This document shows positions 17,025 through 25,900 of a stretch of 64,000 nucleotides of DNA, in pieces; position 1 is the first letter of the stretch, and each line of letters begins with the position of its first letter. The translations under genes were made by a program, and so were the position numbers. The DNA is from Chitinophaga sp. Cy-1792 (GTDB lineage Bacteria > Bacteroidota > Bacteroidia > Chitinophagales > Chitinophagaceae): the NCBI RefSeq assembly GCF_011752935.1, contig NZ_VWWO01000001.1:1302001-1366000 (forward strand), written 5' to 3'. Under the pieces are notes generated by a model. The model was not told the DNA's origin. It made no database searches and saw only the letters and a program-made list of their open reading frames with translations.

Positions 17025-17459
17025 ATGGAAAAGCACGACATTAACACCCGTGAGGATATTGAAAGGCTGGTGAATACTTTTTATGAAGGTGCCAGGAAAG
17101 ATGACGTGATCGGATATATTTTTAATGACATTGCTAAAGTAGACTGGCCGGTACATCTTCCTGTCATGTATGATTTCTGGGAGAGCCTGTTGCTGGAAGG
17201 CACCTATAAAGGCAATGCCATGCAGCCTCATTTCCGTATCAATAAACTGGTACCATTGGAGACGGTTCATTTTCAGCGCTGGCTGCAGTTGTTTGAAGGT
17301 ACGGTCCATGAATTATTCAGCGGAGAAATTGCTGAACTGGCTATTACGAGGGCCAGGTCGATCAGTGAGATCATGAATTTCAAAATGAATTCCATCAATC
17401 ATCCTGAACAGGATAAGACAAAAATTCCGCTCGTTAACCCGGGCAAACAAAAAGAATAG
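17025..17459 (+). CDS. Group III truncated hemoglobin
   Basis: A 144-residue globin of the 2-on-2 type. The group III features are the N-terminal helix with IERLVNTFYEGARKDDVIGYIF, then WPVHLPVMYDFWESLLL (E-helix region with the distal site), and the proximal histidine region LVPLETVHFQRWLQLF. It would bind heme and oxygen or nitric oxide in the cytoplasm. It lies between a small membrane protein gene and rarA, 3 bp before the latter, so the three are probably one operon. Confidence 0.9.
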   Translation: MEKHDINTREDIERLVNTFYEGARKDDVIGYIFNDIAKVDWPVHLPVMYDFWESLLLEGTYKGNAMQPHFRINKLVPLETVHFQRWLQLFEGTVHELFSGEIAELAITRARSISEIMNFKMNSINHPEQDKTKIPLVNPGKQKE

Positions 17460-17462
17460 CTT

Positions 17463-18719
17463 ATGCAACCACTGGCAGAGCGGCTACGGCCAGCTACATT
17501 AGATGAGCTGGTAGGGCAGGAACACCTGACAGGAAAAGATAGTATACTCCGTAAAGCCATCGAACAGGGAAGAATTCCATCTATGATTTTATGGGGGCCT
17601 CCCGGCGTCGGTAAAACGACCATCGCCAATATTATTGCGCATACCCTCAACGTACCGTTCTACACGCTGAGTGCGATTTCTGCAGGTGTCAAAGAAGTAA
17701 GAGAAGTAATTGAAATGGCCCGCCGCCAACAACATGCGGTGCTGTTTATAGATGAAATACATCGGTTTAATAAATCGCAGCAGGATGCTTTGCTGGGTGC
17801 CGTAGAAAAAGGGATTATCACCCTGATAGGTGCCACCACAGAGAACCCGTCTTTTGAAGTAAATGCGGCGGTATTGTCGAGGAGCCAGGTATACGTGCTG
17901 AAACCGCTAGGCCCCGAGCAACTGATGCAGTTGCTGAAACAGGCCATGGAAAAAGATAAATGGCTGCAATCGAAAAATATCGAGTTAAAGGAAACAACTG
18001 CTTTATTTAATATTTCCGGCGGTGATGCCCGTAAACTCCTGAACCTGTTTGAGCTGGTAGCCGGAACTATCCAAACAGATCCTATCGTCATCACAGATGC
18101 GCAGGTAATGGATATTGCGCAGCAGCGGGTAGCCATCTACGATAAAAGTGGTGAGCAGCATTATGATATTATCTCAGCATTTATAAAATCTATTCGCGGG
18201 AGTGATCCTAATGCTGCCGTATATTACCTGGCGCGTATGATCGACGGCGGAGAAGATGTGAAATTTATTGCCAGAAGATTGGTGATTCTTGCTTCTGAAG
18301 ATATTGGAAATGCCAATCCCAATGCATTGTTGCTGGCAACAAATTGTTTCCAGGCAGTTAACCTGATAGGGTATCCGGAGTCGAGAATTATTCTCTCACA
18401 GTGCGTGACTTATCTGGCTTCTTCAGCGAAAAGTAATGCTGCATATATGGCCATTAATTCAGCTCAGTCTATAGTAGCTAAAACCGGTGATCTGCCGGTG
18501 CCCATGCATATCAGGAACGCACCTACGAAACTGATGAAAGAAATGGGCTATAATAAAGGCTATCAGTATGCACATGATTATGAAAATAATTTTGTGTCAC
18601 AGGAATTTCTGCCTGATGCCATCAAAGGGACGAAGTTTTATGATCCGGGGAAAAATCCGAGGGAAGATGAGTTGAGGAGATATCTGAAGCAGTTGTGGAA
18701 AGATAAGTACAATTACTAG
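17463..18719 (+). CDS. rarA: Replication-associated recombination protein RarA (MgsA)
   Basis: A 418-residue AAA+ ATPase related to clamp loaders. It has the Walker A motif GPPGVGKT (residues 45-52), Walker B FIDEIH (95-100), sensor 1 GATTENPSFEV and the C-terminal MgsA tetramerisation part (DAIKGTKFYDPGKNPREDELRRYLKQ). RarA acts at stalled replication forks. Length and order of motifs match the family. It ends at the bidirectional terminator shared with pbpC. Confidence 0.95.
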   Translation: MQPLAERLRPATLDELVGQEHLTGKDSILRKAIEQGRIPSMILWGPPGVGKTTIANIIAHTLNVPFYTLSAISAGVKEVREVIEMARRQQHAVLFIDEIHRFNKSQQDALLGAVEKGIITLIGATTENPSFEVNAAVLSRSQVYVLKPLGPEQLMQLLKQAMEKDKWLQSKNIELKETTALFNISGGDARKLLNLFELVAGTIQTDPIVITDAQVMDIAQQRVAIYDKSGEQHYDIISAFIKSIRGSDPNAAVYYLARMIDGGEDVKFIARRLVILASEDIGNANPNALLLATNCFQAVNLIGYPESRIILSQCVTYLASSAKSNAAYMAINSAQSIVAKTGDLPVPMHIRNAPTKLMKEMGYNKGYQYAHDYENNFVSQEFLPDAIKGTKFYDPGKNPREDELRRYLKQLWKDKYNY

Positions 18720-18791
18720 TTTTCCCGCAAAGCCAGTGAAGGAAGGCCTTTGGGTTTCCTGCGGCGGAGTAGTAAAGACCTGTGTTTTGTT

Positions 18792-18825
18792 AAAAAAAGA
18801 CGTGCCATACGGCACGTCTTTTTTT
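18792..18825. terminator. Bidirectional intrinsic terminator
   Basis: A 15-bp perfect stem with an ATAC loop, A-run on the left and T-run on the right (18792-18806 / 18811-18825). The pbpC stop codon overlaps its edge. Confidence 0.95.
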
Positions 18826-21220
18826 AATCTCTGTTCTTATCAAGAATAGTAAAATCGCAGGAAATCCGTTCTCCGTTTTCATCTACCAATGTAATAGTAT
18901 GTTTGCCGGCTTTAGGCCGGAGTGCCATCTGATGGAATTCGACGGTAGTGCCCAGGAAATCATTGTCCAGTGTCCAGAAGATTTTGGCGGACGTATTCCG
19001 GTGCGTGGCTGTAAAGATAGCCTGACCGGCGTTTCCGTCGATTTCTACGGGAACGAATATGCGTGCATTAGGGCGTGGGTATATCAGTTCCATCGGTGCC
19101 TTTTCCTGTCCTAATGATGCCAGACAATCCGGCTTATAGGGAGGCAGTGCCTCATAATAGTTTTTACTTCTGTAATAATATTCCTGTGAAGGCGGCAGTA
19201 TAAACCATGATTTATGTTGCATGTATTGCGGCGATTCGCAGGCTTCAGTTACGCGGTATTTCCCGGTTCTATCGAGGTGGACCAGCTGATGGTATGGGCA
19301 AACGCCGGCACGGATACCTGCCATGGGTACCAGTATGGAATCTTTTTCCTCGCAGAGTTCAGTAGCGCGGTAGCCACTTTTCCGGCATACTTCCACTTTT
19401 TTCATCAGATGGATGGGTTCTTCAAACCAGCCGTTGGTACGTAGCTGACGGAATACATCGAAGAGAATCGGTGCGGCGGTCTGGACTCCTATCAATCCTG
19501 GTCTGCCTTCTCCATCAGCATTTCCTACCCACACTCCTACTACAAATTGCGGTGTTACACCGATCGCCCATCCGTCTCTGAAGCCGAAGCTGGTGCCTGT
19601 TTTCCAGGCAATGCGCTGAGTAGAGGAGAATTGCTGCCATAGCAATTCTTCGCCAGGTCGCATGACTTCTGTCATGGCTTCAAAGGTCCACCAGATGGAG
19701 GCAGCGTCCAGTGGAGTGTTTTTACTCAGGCCGTGTTCTGAAGGTTGTACCGCGTCTTTTTTATAGTTAGGTGGATGGATATCATCCATATCATATTTTC
19801 CATTGTATTGTTGTACATGCAATAGCAAACGGGCCATACTGGCATACATCCCGCACATTTCCCAGAGTGTTGTTTCACCTCCGCCGAGGATCATGGATAA
19901 GCCGTAATGGTCGGAGGGCTTATTGAGTGTGGTGATTCCCATCTGTTTCAGTAACGTATGGAAACGTTCGTAGCGGTATATCTGGAGCATGCGAACGGCA
20001 GGGATATTGAGGGATCTTGCCAGTGCGCGGGAGGCCGGAACAGCGCCATCATAGCCCAGGTCGAAGTTTTGCGGTGAATAGCCGGCAATTTGCGTTGGAA
20101 TATCTGGTATCAGCGTATGCGGGAGGATAAGCCCATCATGCAGCATGGCGGCGTATAGTACGGGCTTCAGTGTACTTCCCGGAGACCTTCTGGCCTGGAT
20201 AATATCCACATGACTTTCCAGTTCGGAATCAGCGGGATTGTAGATATTTCCTACGTATGCGAGGGTGTTGCCTGTTTCCACATCGAGTACCAGCACAGCA
20301 GCGTTGTTAATGCCGTTGGCTCTATAAGTGGCGTGGTACCTGGTGGTGATGTCCGTTACATTGCGTTGCAGCGAGGCATCAAGTGTGCTTTGTATGCGTG
20401 TTTCGCCGGATTGTTTTTGCTGCTGATAGTCGCTTCTGAAGCGGTCGAGCAGGTGCGGCGCATATTGCGGCAGCGCAAGCGGCTGATCTGGTAATGGTTC
20501 CAGCTTAGCCAGTTCGTAAGTGGTTTTATCGATTGTTTTATTTTGCCAGAGTTTTTGCAGCAACTGATTACGTTTAGTCATTAACGTTTGTCTGTTGCGA
20601 CCGGGGTGTACTAATGCCGGACTATTGGGTAATACGGCGAGAGCGGCCATTTCCCCCCAGGATAATTGTTCGGCTTTTCGGCCGTAATAGCGCCAGGAGG
20701 CGGCTTCGAGGCCAACAACGTTTCCCCCGAAAGGTGCATTGGCGGCGTATAAGGCGATGATTTTCTTTTTAGAGGCAGCGAATTCCAGTCTGGTAGCAAG
20801 TACTGCTTCGATGCATTTTTGCCAGATAGTACGTGGTTTATTTCTTGCGATACGTATCACCTGCATGGTTAGTGTACTGCCACCGCTGACTACTTTATGT
20901 CCGCTGAAGTTTTGTTTTACTGCGCGGGCCATAGCGATGGGATCTACGCCCCAGTGGTATCGGAAGCGTTTATCTTCGTAGGCGATAATACATTTAGCGA
21001 ATTTATCAGGTACGTGTTCGCTGTAGGGGAAGCGCCATTGTCCGTCTGTGGCGATGGTAGCGTTCAGTAAGTCGCCGTTGCTATCTTCCAGTACAAAAGA
21101 AGTAGGACTGGTAAACAGTTGTCGTGGCAGGCAGCAATAATAGGCAATGAGGATGATGGTGCCGGCGATGAGCCACCACTTTCTTTTTTTACTCCACTTT
21201 TTAATTTGTTCCAGGGTCAT
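18824..21220 (-). CDS. pbpC: Penicillin-binding protein 1C (bifunctional glycosyltransferase/transpeptidase)
   Basis: A class A PBP of about 800 residues: one N-terminal membrane anchor (WWLIAGTIILIAYYCCL), a GT51 glycosyltransferase domain with the catalytic glutamate in YEDKRFRYHWGVDP, a transpeptidase domain with SPGSTLKP, SLN and WKTGTSFGFRDGWAIG, and a C-terminal BiPBP_C domain from about residue 700, which defines PBP1C. It polymerises and cross-links peptidoglycan. I prefer the ATG at 21220 because it starts directly at the anchor; an in-frame ATG at 21241 is possible. In many bacteria pbpC follows the alpha-2-macroglobulin gene; here that gene is 1.7 kb upstream with an abi module between them. 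Confidence 0.95.
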   Translation of the reverse strand: MTLEQIKKWSKKRKWWLIAGTIILIAYYCCLPRQLFTSPTSFVLEDSNGDLLNATIATDGQWRFPYSEHVPDKFAKCIIAYEDKRFRYHWGVDPIAMARAVKQNFSGHKVVSGGSTLTMQVIRIARNKPRTIWQKCIEAVLATRLEFAASKKKIIALYAANAPFGGNVVGLEAASWRYYGRKAEQLSWGEMAALAVLPNSPALVHPGRNRQTLMTKRNQLLQKLWQNKTIDKTTYELAKLEPLPDQPLALPQYAPHLLDRFRSDYQQQKQSGETRIQSTLDASLQRNVTDITTRYHATYRANGINNAAVLVLDVETGNTLAYVGNIYNPADSELESHVDIIQARRSPGSTLKPVLYAAMLHDGLILPHTLIPDIPTQIAGYSPQNFDLGYDGAVPASRALARSLNIPAVRMLQIYRYERFHTLLKQMGITTLNKPSDHYGLSMILGGGETTLWEMCGMYASMARLLLHVQQYNGKYDMDDIHPPNYKKDAVQPSEHGLSKNTPLDAASIWWTFEAMTEVMRPGEELLWQQFSSTQRIAWKTGTSFGFRDGWAIGVTPQFVVGVWVGNADGEGRPGLIGVQTAAPILFDVFRQLRTNGWFEEPIHLMKKVEVCRKSGYRATELCEEKDSILVPMAGIRAGVCPYHQLVHLDRTGKYRVTEACESPQYMQHKSWFILPPSQEYYYRSKNYYEALPPYKPDCLASLGQEKAPMELIYPRPNARIFVPVEIDGNAGQAIFTATHRNTSAKIFWTLDNDFLGTTVEFHQMALRPKAGKHTITLVDENGERISCDFTILDKNRD

Positions 21221-21244
21221 GTGACTACAATGATAGTACATTTT

Positions 21245-21297
21245 GTGATCTGTTCATTATCATGTTTTGTAAGATGGTGATTGAATGAAATGAACAG
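21245..21297. repeat. Inverted-repeat unit, copy 1
   Basis: CTGTTCATT (21250-21258) and AATGAACAG (21289-21297) form a perfect 9-bp inverted repeat with a 30-nt gap. The preceding GTGATCTGTTCATTATCA (from 21245) recurs at 21528. It could be a protein-binding site or part of an RNA fold. Confidence 0.7.
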
Positions 21298-21298
21298 T

Positions 21299-21326
21299 GC
21301 TGGTAATGTTTATTGTACTACATTTG
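21299..21326 (+). promoter_or_regulatory. Promoter of ncRNA unit 1
   Basis: TACATTTG (21319-21326) is an exact TAnnTTTG -7 element. GCTGGTAA at 21299-21306 is conserved at the same distance in unit 2. The element ends 10 nt before the hairpin, as in unit 2. Confidence 0.65.
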
Positions 21327-21331
21327 ACTTA

Positions 21332-21389
21332 ATAGATTCCGCCACGCTACCCATTCAGATCAGCGTCCCACGGCGGAACATTTTTTTTT
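21332..21389 (+). ncRNA. Predicted small structured RNA, unit 1 (candidate RNA antitoxin of the abi gene)
   Basis: A bulged hairpin: outer stem TTCCGCC (21337-21343) with GGCGGAA (21372-21378), inner stem ACGCT (21344-21348) with AGCGT (21362-21366), a 13-nt loop, and a CCCAC bulge on the 3' side (21367-21371). CA and nine T residues follow, so it also works as an intrinsic terminator. Start is placed about 5 nt past the -7 element. The 36-nt core 21340-21375 is identical to 21912-21947, while two outer-stem pairs differ by compensatory changes. The RNA would be about 58 nt long. Its function is inferred from position. Confidence 0.7.
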
Positions 21390-21527
21390 AATCACTTCCC
21401 ATAATTCTCTCTCCAGATTTTTTCTCAGCAGATAATTGTAAAAATGATTTCATGTTGATATCAGCAGATTCATGCTGCGTATTTGTGTGTTGTTTTTAGC
21501 CTGTATTTCTCATAAAGGATTTTATAA

Positions 21528-21581
21528 GTGATCTGTTCATTATCAGGTTTTTTGATGAAATCCCTGAATGAAAATGAACAG
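21528..21581. repeat. Inverted-repeat unit, copy 2
   Basis: CTGTTCATT (21533-21541) and AATGAACAG (21573-21581), gap 31 nt, with the same 18-nt leading sequence as copy 1 at 21245 and further similarity inside the gap. Confidence 0.7.
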
Positions 21582-21613
21582 GGTTTGTATTGTCTAACGC
21601 TATAAATTGCATG

Positions 21614-21655
21614 CAATGATTTGATGCATCATCATTGTTTGAATGAATTTTTTTT
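21614..21655 (+). terminator. Weak hairpin with T-run inside the abi upstream region
   Basis: CAATGAT (21614-21620) pairs with ATCATTG (21631-21637) around the palindrome GATGCATC; eight or nine T residues follow ten bases later. It may end a transcript from the inverted-repeat copy 2 side. Confidence 0.35.
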
Positions 21656-21712
21656 ATAACCTTGAAAAATATTTTATGATTAAATCAGATTTATTGTTTT
21701 GCTATTATATAG

Positions 21713-21722
21713 ATGGGTAGCG
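21713..21722 (+). promoter_or_regulatory. 10-nt segment complementary to both hairpins
   Basis: ATGGGTAGCG is the exact reverse complement of CGCTACCCAT inside both hairpins (21345-21354 and 21917-21926). In a longer transcript toward abi it could pair with the second hairpin and open the terminator, or it could bind the small RNA in trans. The match is seen; the role is inferred. Confidence 0.5.
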
Positions 21723-21866
21723 GGTTGCGTCAGGTATCGCAGATTTTATATGATAACGATTTTGTTAAATTGTATTATCATTTTGTTTGTCATCCTGTCA
21801 TTCTAATAATTCATTTTTAATCTGAAAAATAATTTGGTGAGAATTGTTATTTTTTATGAAAATGAA

Positions 21867-21898
21867 TTTGGCTGGTAAAATATTTTAAGTTAATTTTG
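21867..21898 (+). promoter_or_regulatory. Promoter of ncRNA unit 2 and the abi gene
   Basis: TTTG at 21867-21870 (-33) and TAATTTTG at 21891-21898 (-7, exact TAnnTTTG) with 20 nt between them form a full Bacteroidota promoter. The GCTGGTAA box at 21871-21878 is shared with unit 1. Confidence 0.7.
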
Positions 21899-21903
21899 AA
21901 TTG

Positions 21904-21959
21904 ACAGATCTCGCCACGCTACCCATTCAGATCAGCGTCCCACGGCGAGACATTTTTTT
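21904..21959 (+). ncRNA. Predicted small structured RNA, unit 2, overlapping the abi leader
   Basis: The same fold as unit 1: outer stem TCTCGCC (21909-21915) with GGCGAGA (21944-21950), inner stem 21916-21920 with 21934-21938, the same loop and CCCAC bulge (21939-21943), then CA and seven T residues. The hairpin ends 11 nt before the abi ATG at 21962, so the toxin mRNA can arise only by reading through this terminator. Compared with unit 1, a T-A pair became C-G and a C-G pair became T-A, which keeps the stem. Confidence 0.72.
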
Positions 21960-21961
21960 AT

Positions 21962-22867
21962 ATGATCTCCTCATATAATAAGCCCGCAACAACCATATCT
22001 GAACAAATTATTCTCCTTAAGCGTCGTGGTCTTCTAATAGAGAATGTAACTTTAGCAGAAGAGTATTTGACCCACGTAGGTTTTTTCAGATTAGCCGATT
22101 TCTGGCAAGTATTACAACGTGATACAACGAATAATATTTTCATTAAGGGAACTAAATTCAATTCTGTAGTAGAGCTATATAATTTTGATAGGGGGTTAAG
22201 ATTATTGTTACTCGATGCTATTGAACGAATAGAGATTTCTTTACGTGCGAGTATTACAGACACAATGTCTTTGGCCTATGGAGGGCAATGGTATAGTGAT
22301 CCAAGGAATGCTGAAGATGTAGACCGATTTAATGATAATATGGATTTTATTAAATCGGAATTGGAACGAAACACTGAGGAATTTTTAACAATTCATACCA
22401 GACGATACGGAACAGCGGAATATCCACCCGCTTGGAAAATTGTACAGGTACTAAGTTTTGGTACTCTTTCCAAACTGTACAGAAATATTGCCAGGAAATT
22501 GCCAGAGAAAAAAATAATAGCTATAAAATTCGGCTTGCCAACATATGTTTGGTTAGATAATTGGCTTATGGTAGTCTCTGCATTGAGAAATCATTGTGCT
22601 CATCATAACCGTTTATGTTACCGTTGGTTTGTTTTTATTCCCAAAGAATTAACTAAGGCCAATAATTACTGGATAAAGAAATATCCTGAAGGATTGGGTA
22701 AACGTTACTTATATACTCAGTTATGTACAGTGAAATACTTGCTTGATCGTTGTGGATATAATGATTTTAGCGAACGGCTAAAGTACTTAATTGAAAAATC
22801 TCCAAATGTTCCATTACAAAAAATGGGCTTCCTTCCCGGCTGGGAAAACGAAGACCTGTGGAAATAA
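21962..22867 (+). CDS. Abi_2 / AbiF-like abortive infection protein with HEPN RNase motif
   Basis: A 301-residue cytoplasmic protein of the Abi_2 (AbiD/AbiF) family. Visible family features are YNKPATTISEQIILLKRRGL (residues 5-24), YLTHVGFFRLADFW, the LYNFDRGLRLLLLDAIERIE core (72-91) and the C-terminal MGFLPGWENEDLW. The HEPN nuclease motif R-x4-H is R209-NHCA-H214, expected to cut RNA after dimerisation. Abi_2 proteins stop phage growth by harming the host, and related AbiF toxins have been tied to non-coding RNA antitoxins and to the ancestry of Cas13. Two RNA-like units lie upstream; there is no protein antitoxin gene. The gene is AT-rich and faces opposite to pbpC and A2M, which suggests transfer. 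Confidence 0.88.
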   Translation: MISSYNKPATTISEQIILLKRRGLLIENVTLAEEYLTHVGFFRLADFWQVLQRDTTNNIFIKGTKFNSVVELYNFDRGLRLLLLDAIERIEISLRASITDTMSLAYGGQWYSDPRNAEDVDRFNDNMDFIKSELERNTEEFLTIHTRRYGTAEYPPAWKIVQVLSFGTLSKLYRNIARKLPEKKIIAIKFGLPTYVWLDNWLMVVSALRNHCAHHNRLCYRWFVFIPKELTKANNYWIKKYPEGLGKRYLYTQLCTVKYLLDRCGYNDFSERLKYLIEKSPNVPLQKMGFLPGWENEDLWK

Positions 22868-22897
22868 TACAGCTCATATTAAAATCACATAACAAAT

Positions 22898-22928
22898 AAG
22901 GCCGTCTCTACTCACTAGAGACGGCCTT
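22898..22928. terminator. Terminator hairpin of the TCTCTAC/GTAGAGA family, copy 2
   Basis: A 13-bp perfect stem (22898-22910 / 22916-22928) with a CTCAC loop between the convergent abi and A2M genes; core GTCTCTA / TAGAGAC. Confidence 0.9.
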
Positions 22929-22950
22929 GCTATTTAACGTTATCTTTCTC

Positions 22951-25900
22951 CTACTTCGTCACTTCTACCCATTTACCCGGCGCAAATGCATGAATGGTAT
23001 TATCATACATTGCTTCTGTAGTAGTTGCCGGCAGATAGAACCTTCCCAGGTAAGCTGCATTCAGCAATACATTATAAGTACGGGTTTTATTTTCTTCAAT
23101 ATTGAAGTAGGTATAAACTCTGTCGTCACGTATATCCATAAACGTAGCCGGTGAAGAGTGATTTGCGCTGTCATTGCCCATCAGGCGGGTATTCAGGATC
23201 TCCCATCCGGAAGGGAATATCTGTGAAAGCGCCATTTGTTCATAGTAGCCGCGTTTGCCCGGATTACGGATGGTTACTGATGCAACGAAGTCCTCCCCTT
23301 GTTTCAGTTTGGTAGGATCAATTGCATGTCCTTCCCTGGTGAGGTACTGCACTTTCATGTCGAGTATATCAGGGTTGTTGGTAGCCACCGGTTCCTGGCC
23401 TGCTTCCGGTTGTCCACGAAGGATGACACGGATATACAGCAGGTTGTTGCCGTTGTTATTGATCGTGATGTTACCTGCAGTATTTGCTGTCAAAGGAATC
23501 TGTGAAACAAAGGAGCTACTGTTTACCGTACCTTTTGTACCGTTGATGGTATAGCTGAAGTTCATCTTGCTGCTTCCTTTATTAACACCACAATATTTGG
23601 CAATTGCTATCAGTGAGTAAGCCGTTGTTTGCGTGCTGTACCAAGCGTTATCTTGCGCGAGGTTGGCTGCAATCTCTTTCACCAGTGCAGTGGCTCTGGT
23701 ATTCTGACCTAATACTGCCTCTGTTTCCAGGATCATTGCCTTATCCCTCAGATCGGAACCAAACGTTCCTCCCAGCTGGTTATAAGCTTTTACTTCAGTG
23801 CCCAGGTTTTGTGTGAGACTGTTAGCGACTTCTGGCTGACCAGCCAGTTTGTAGGCTGCTGCCAGCCGCCATTTTGCAGGTACAGAAAGGTATTTGAATT
23901 CTTTCAGTCTGTTCATGGCGCCCAGCTCAGGCACTTTTGCCAATGCCAGCAGGTATAAACGATATGCCTGTGTAAGATCCGCACCATAGAAATTGGTGGA
24001 ATTCGGCGACCATGTATTGGCTTTGTTTTTCTGGTATTTCTTCCAGCCATCCAGTAAGCCTGCAGGAATGGAATAACCACGCGACTGTGCTTCTACGAGG
24101 AAATGTCCGCCGTAGTTGGTGCCCCATTCGTCCGACTTAGGCTCTCCCGGCCAATAAGCGAAGCCGCCATCGGAGGTCTGGAAGGAGCGCAGTTTATTGA
24201 TACCTGCTTTCACATTTCGATCTATCTCAGCCACCTGGCTGTCTTTCAGGTCCATCAGCTGGTTTAATACCAGTTGCGGGAACACACCGGAAGTGGTTTG
24301 TTCGATACAGCCATGTGGATAACCTATCAGCCATTCCAGGCGTTTGCCCAGGTTGAGACTAGGAATAGTGCTTACTTCCAGTACGCCGGTATTGGTGCCG
24401 GCCATGCCTACAGGGGCATAGCTGCTGCTCCATCCTTTCACGGCTTCCAGCGTGTATTCGCTAACGTTAGTGACGTACGGGTTCGGATTGCGTACCTGTA
24501 ATTCGACGTTATCTTCAGCCACTTCGCGGCCACTGTTGGCGGTTACTTTGATTTTCGCAACGCCTGTCTGTGGTTTCACTTTCACATCGAAGTATACGAT
24601 CTGTTCACCAGGAACAGGGAAGTTGACAGTTTTTGTACGATCACCAACAATTTCCAGCAGCGGGCTGGTACTCAGGGTCACGGTAGCGCTGCGAACGCTT
24701 GGCTCCAGGCCGAATACGGTTACCGGCAGCTGCATTGTTTCAGAAGGGCCTAATACACGAGGTGCGGAGGTAAGCAGCATCAAAGGTTTCTTCACGGAAA
24801 CCACTTTGTCTGCCTGCCCGTAGGCGCCGTCTTGTCCGGCTACTACCATGGCTTTAACGGAACCGATATATGGTGGCAGTTTGAAATTATGTGTCTGTTT
24901 CTGACCGGATTTCAGGTAGAATGGCCCCATGAATTTAACAACAGGCTTAAAGCGGTTTGCTTTGGCTGCGCCGGCATTTCTGTTGAGGCCTTCGTCACCA
25001 CCGATGCTGAGGATGCGGTCCATGTCTACGCCCCATGCGCCGATCACAAAGTCGAAGAGATCCCATGTTTTTACGCCCAGCGCTTCGCGTGCATAGAAAG
25101 AGCTGTGTGGATCAGGTGTTTTAAACCTGGTCAGGTCCAATAAGCCTTCATCAACAATGGCCACGGTATAGGTCATCGCTTTACCACTGGCTTCACTTAC
25201 GGTGATGCTGGCGTCGGATTCCGGTTTCAGCTTATCAGGCATGCTGATCACTGGTTTCAGGATGGTTTCAGGATCTTCCACGATGATAGGAATAGTACCG
25301 TACATGCGTATTGGAAGGTCGTTGATCGTTTGTGCGTGCGGTTGCAGCAGACTAACGTTCACGTATATATTAGGCGCCATATTTTTGGCTGCCTTGAATT
25401 TATAGGTAGTCTGCCCTTTTTTGGTGGTGATCCAGGAGGTCTGCAATACTTTACTGCCTGATTCAATGCTGATGAGGCCACGGCCACCTTCACTGCTTGG
25501 AATGGTGAGGGTGATATCTTCACCTGTTTTGTAGGTGGTTTTATCGGAGGTAAATACCAGCATGGAAGCTTCTGCAGGGTTTTCTTTCTGCACGCGCTCT
25601 GCCCATCCCGGATAATCGATATACACCGCTTTACCGGCTGTGTGGCCACTCTGGAGGTCTTTCACACGGATGAGGTAACGGCCCCATTCAGGTGAATTGA
25701 CGCGAAGTGCCCATTTACCTTTACCATTCTGTAGGGTAACGGTTTCTTTGGATATCAGCTGGTTATAGCTATCCTGTGTGAAGTTGGAGTAATCGTCGTT
25801 GTCACCACCATCCCACCACCATCTCCAGCGGATTTTATATAGTTCTACCTGTACCTGCCTGCTACCACCGACATAATTTCCTTTATCATCAACATCTACC

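Larger units (their letters stand above)
21242..21961. other. AT-rich 720-bp non-coding region with duplicated RNA-like units upstream of the abi gene
   Basis: No open reading frame of note is found here. The region holds two copies of a promoter-hairpin-U-tract unit (listed separately), two copies of an inverted-repeat unit, a further hairpin and an antisense-like 10-mer. Its base composition is clearly more AT-rich than pbpC and the A2M gene on either side, which suggests horizontal acquisition together with the abi gene. Confidence 0.8.

Noticed and set aside
21554..21604. A small peptide gene (16 codons starting at ATG 21554) as protein antitoxin
   Set aside because: It is very short, overlaps the second inverted-repeat unit, and has no conserved start signals or matching peptide beside unit 1.
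21340..21947. A CRISPR array with 36-nt repeats
   Set aside because: Only two repeats occur, 572 bp apart, each with its own promoter and U-tract. There are no regularly spaced repeats and no cas genes. The repeats fit small RNA units better.
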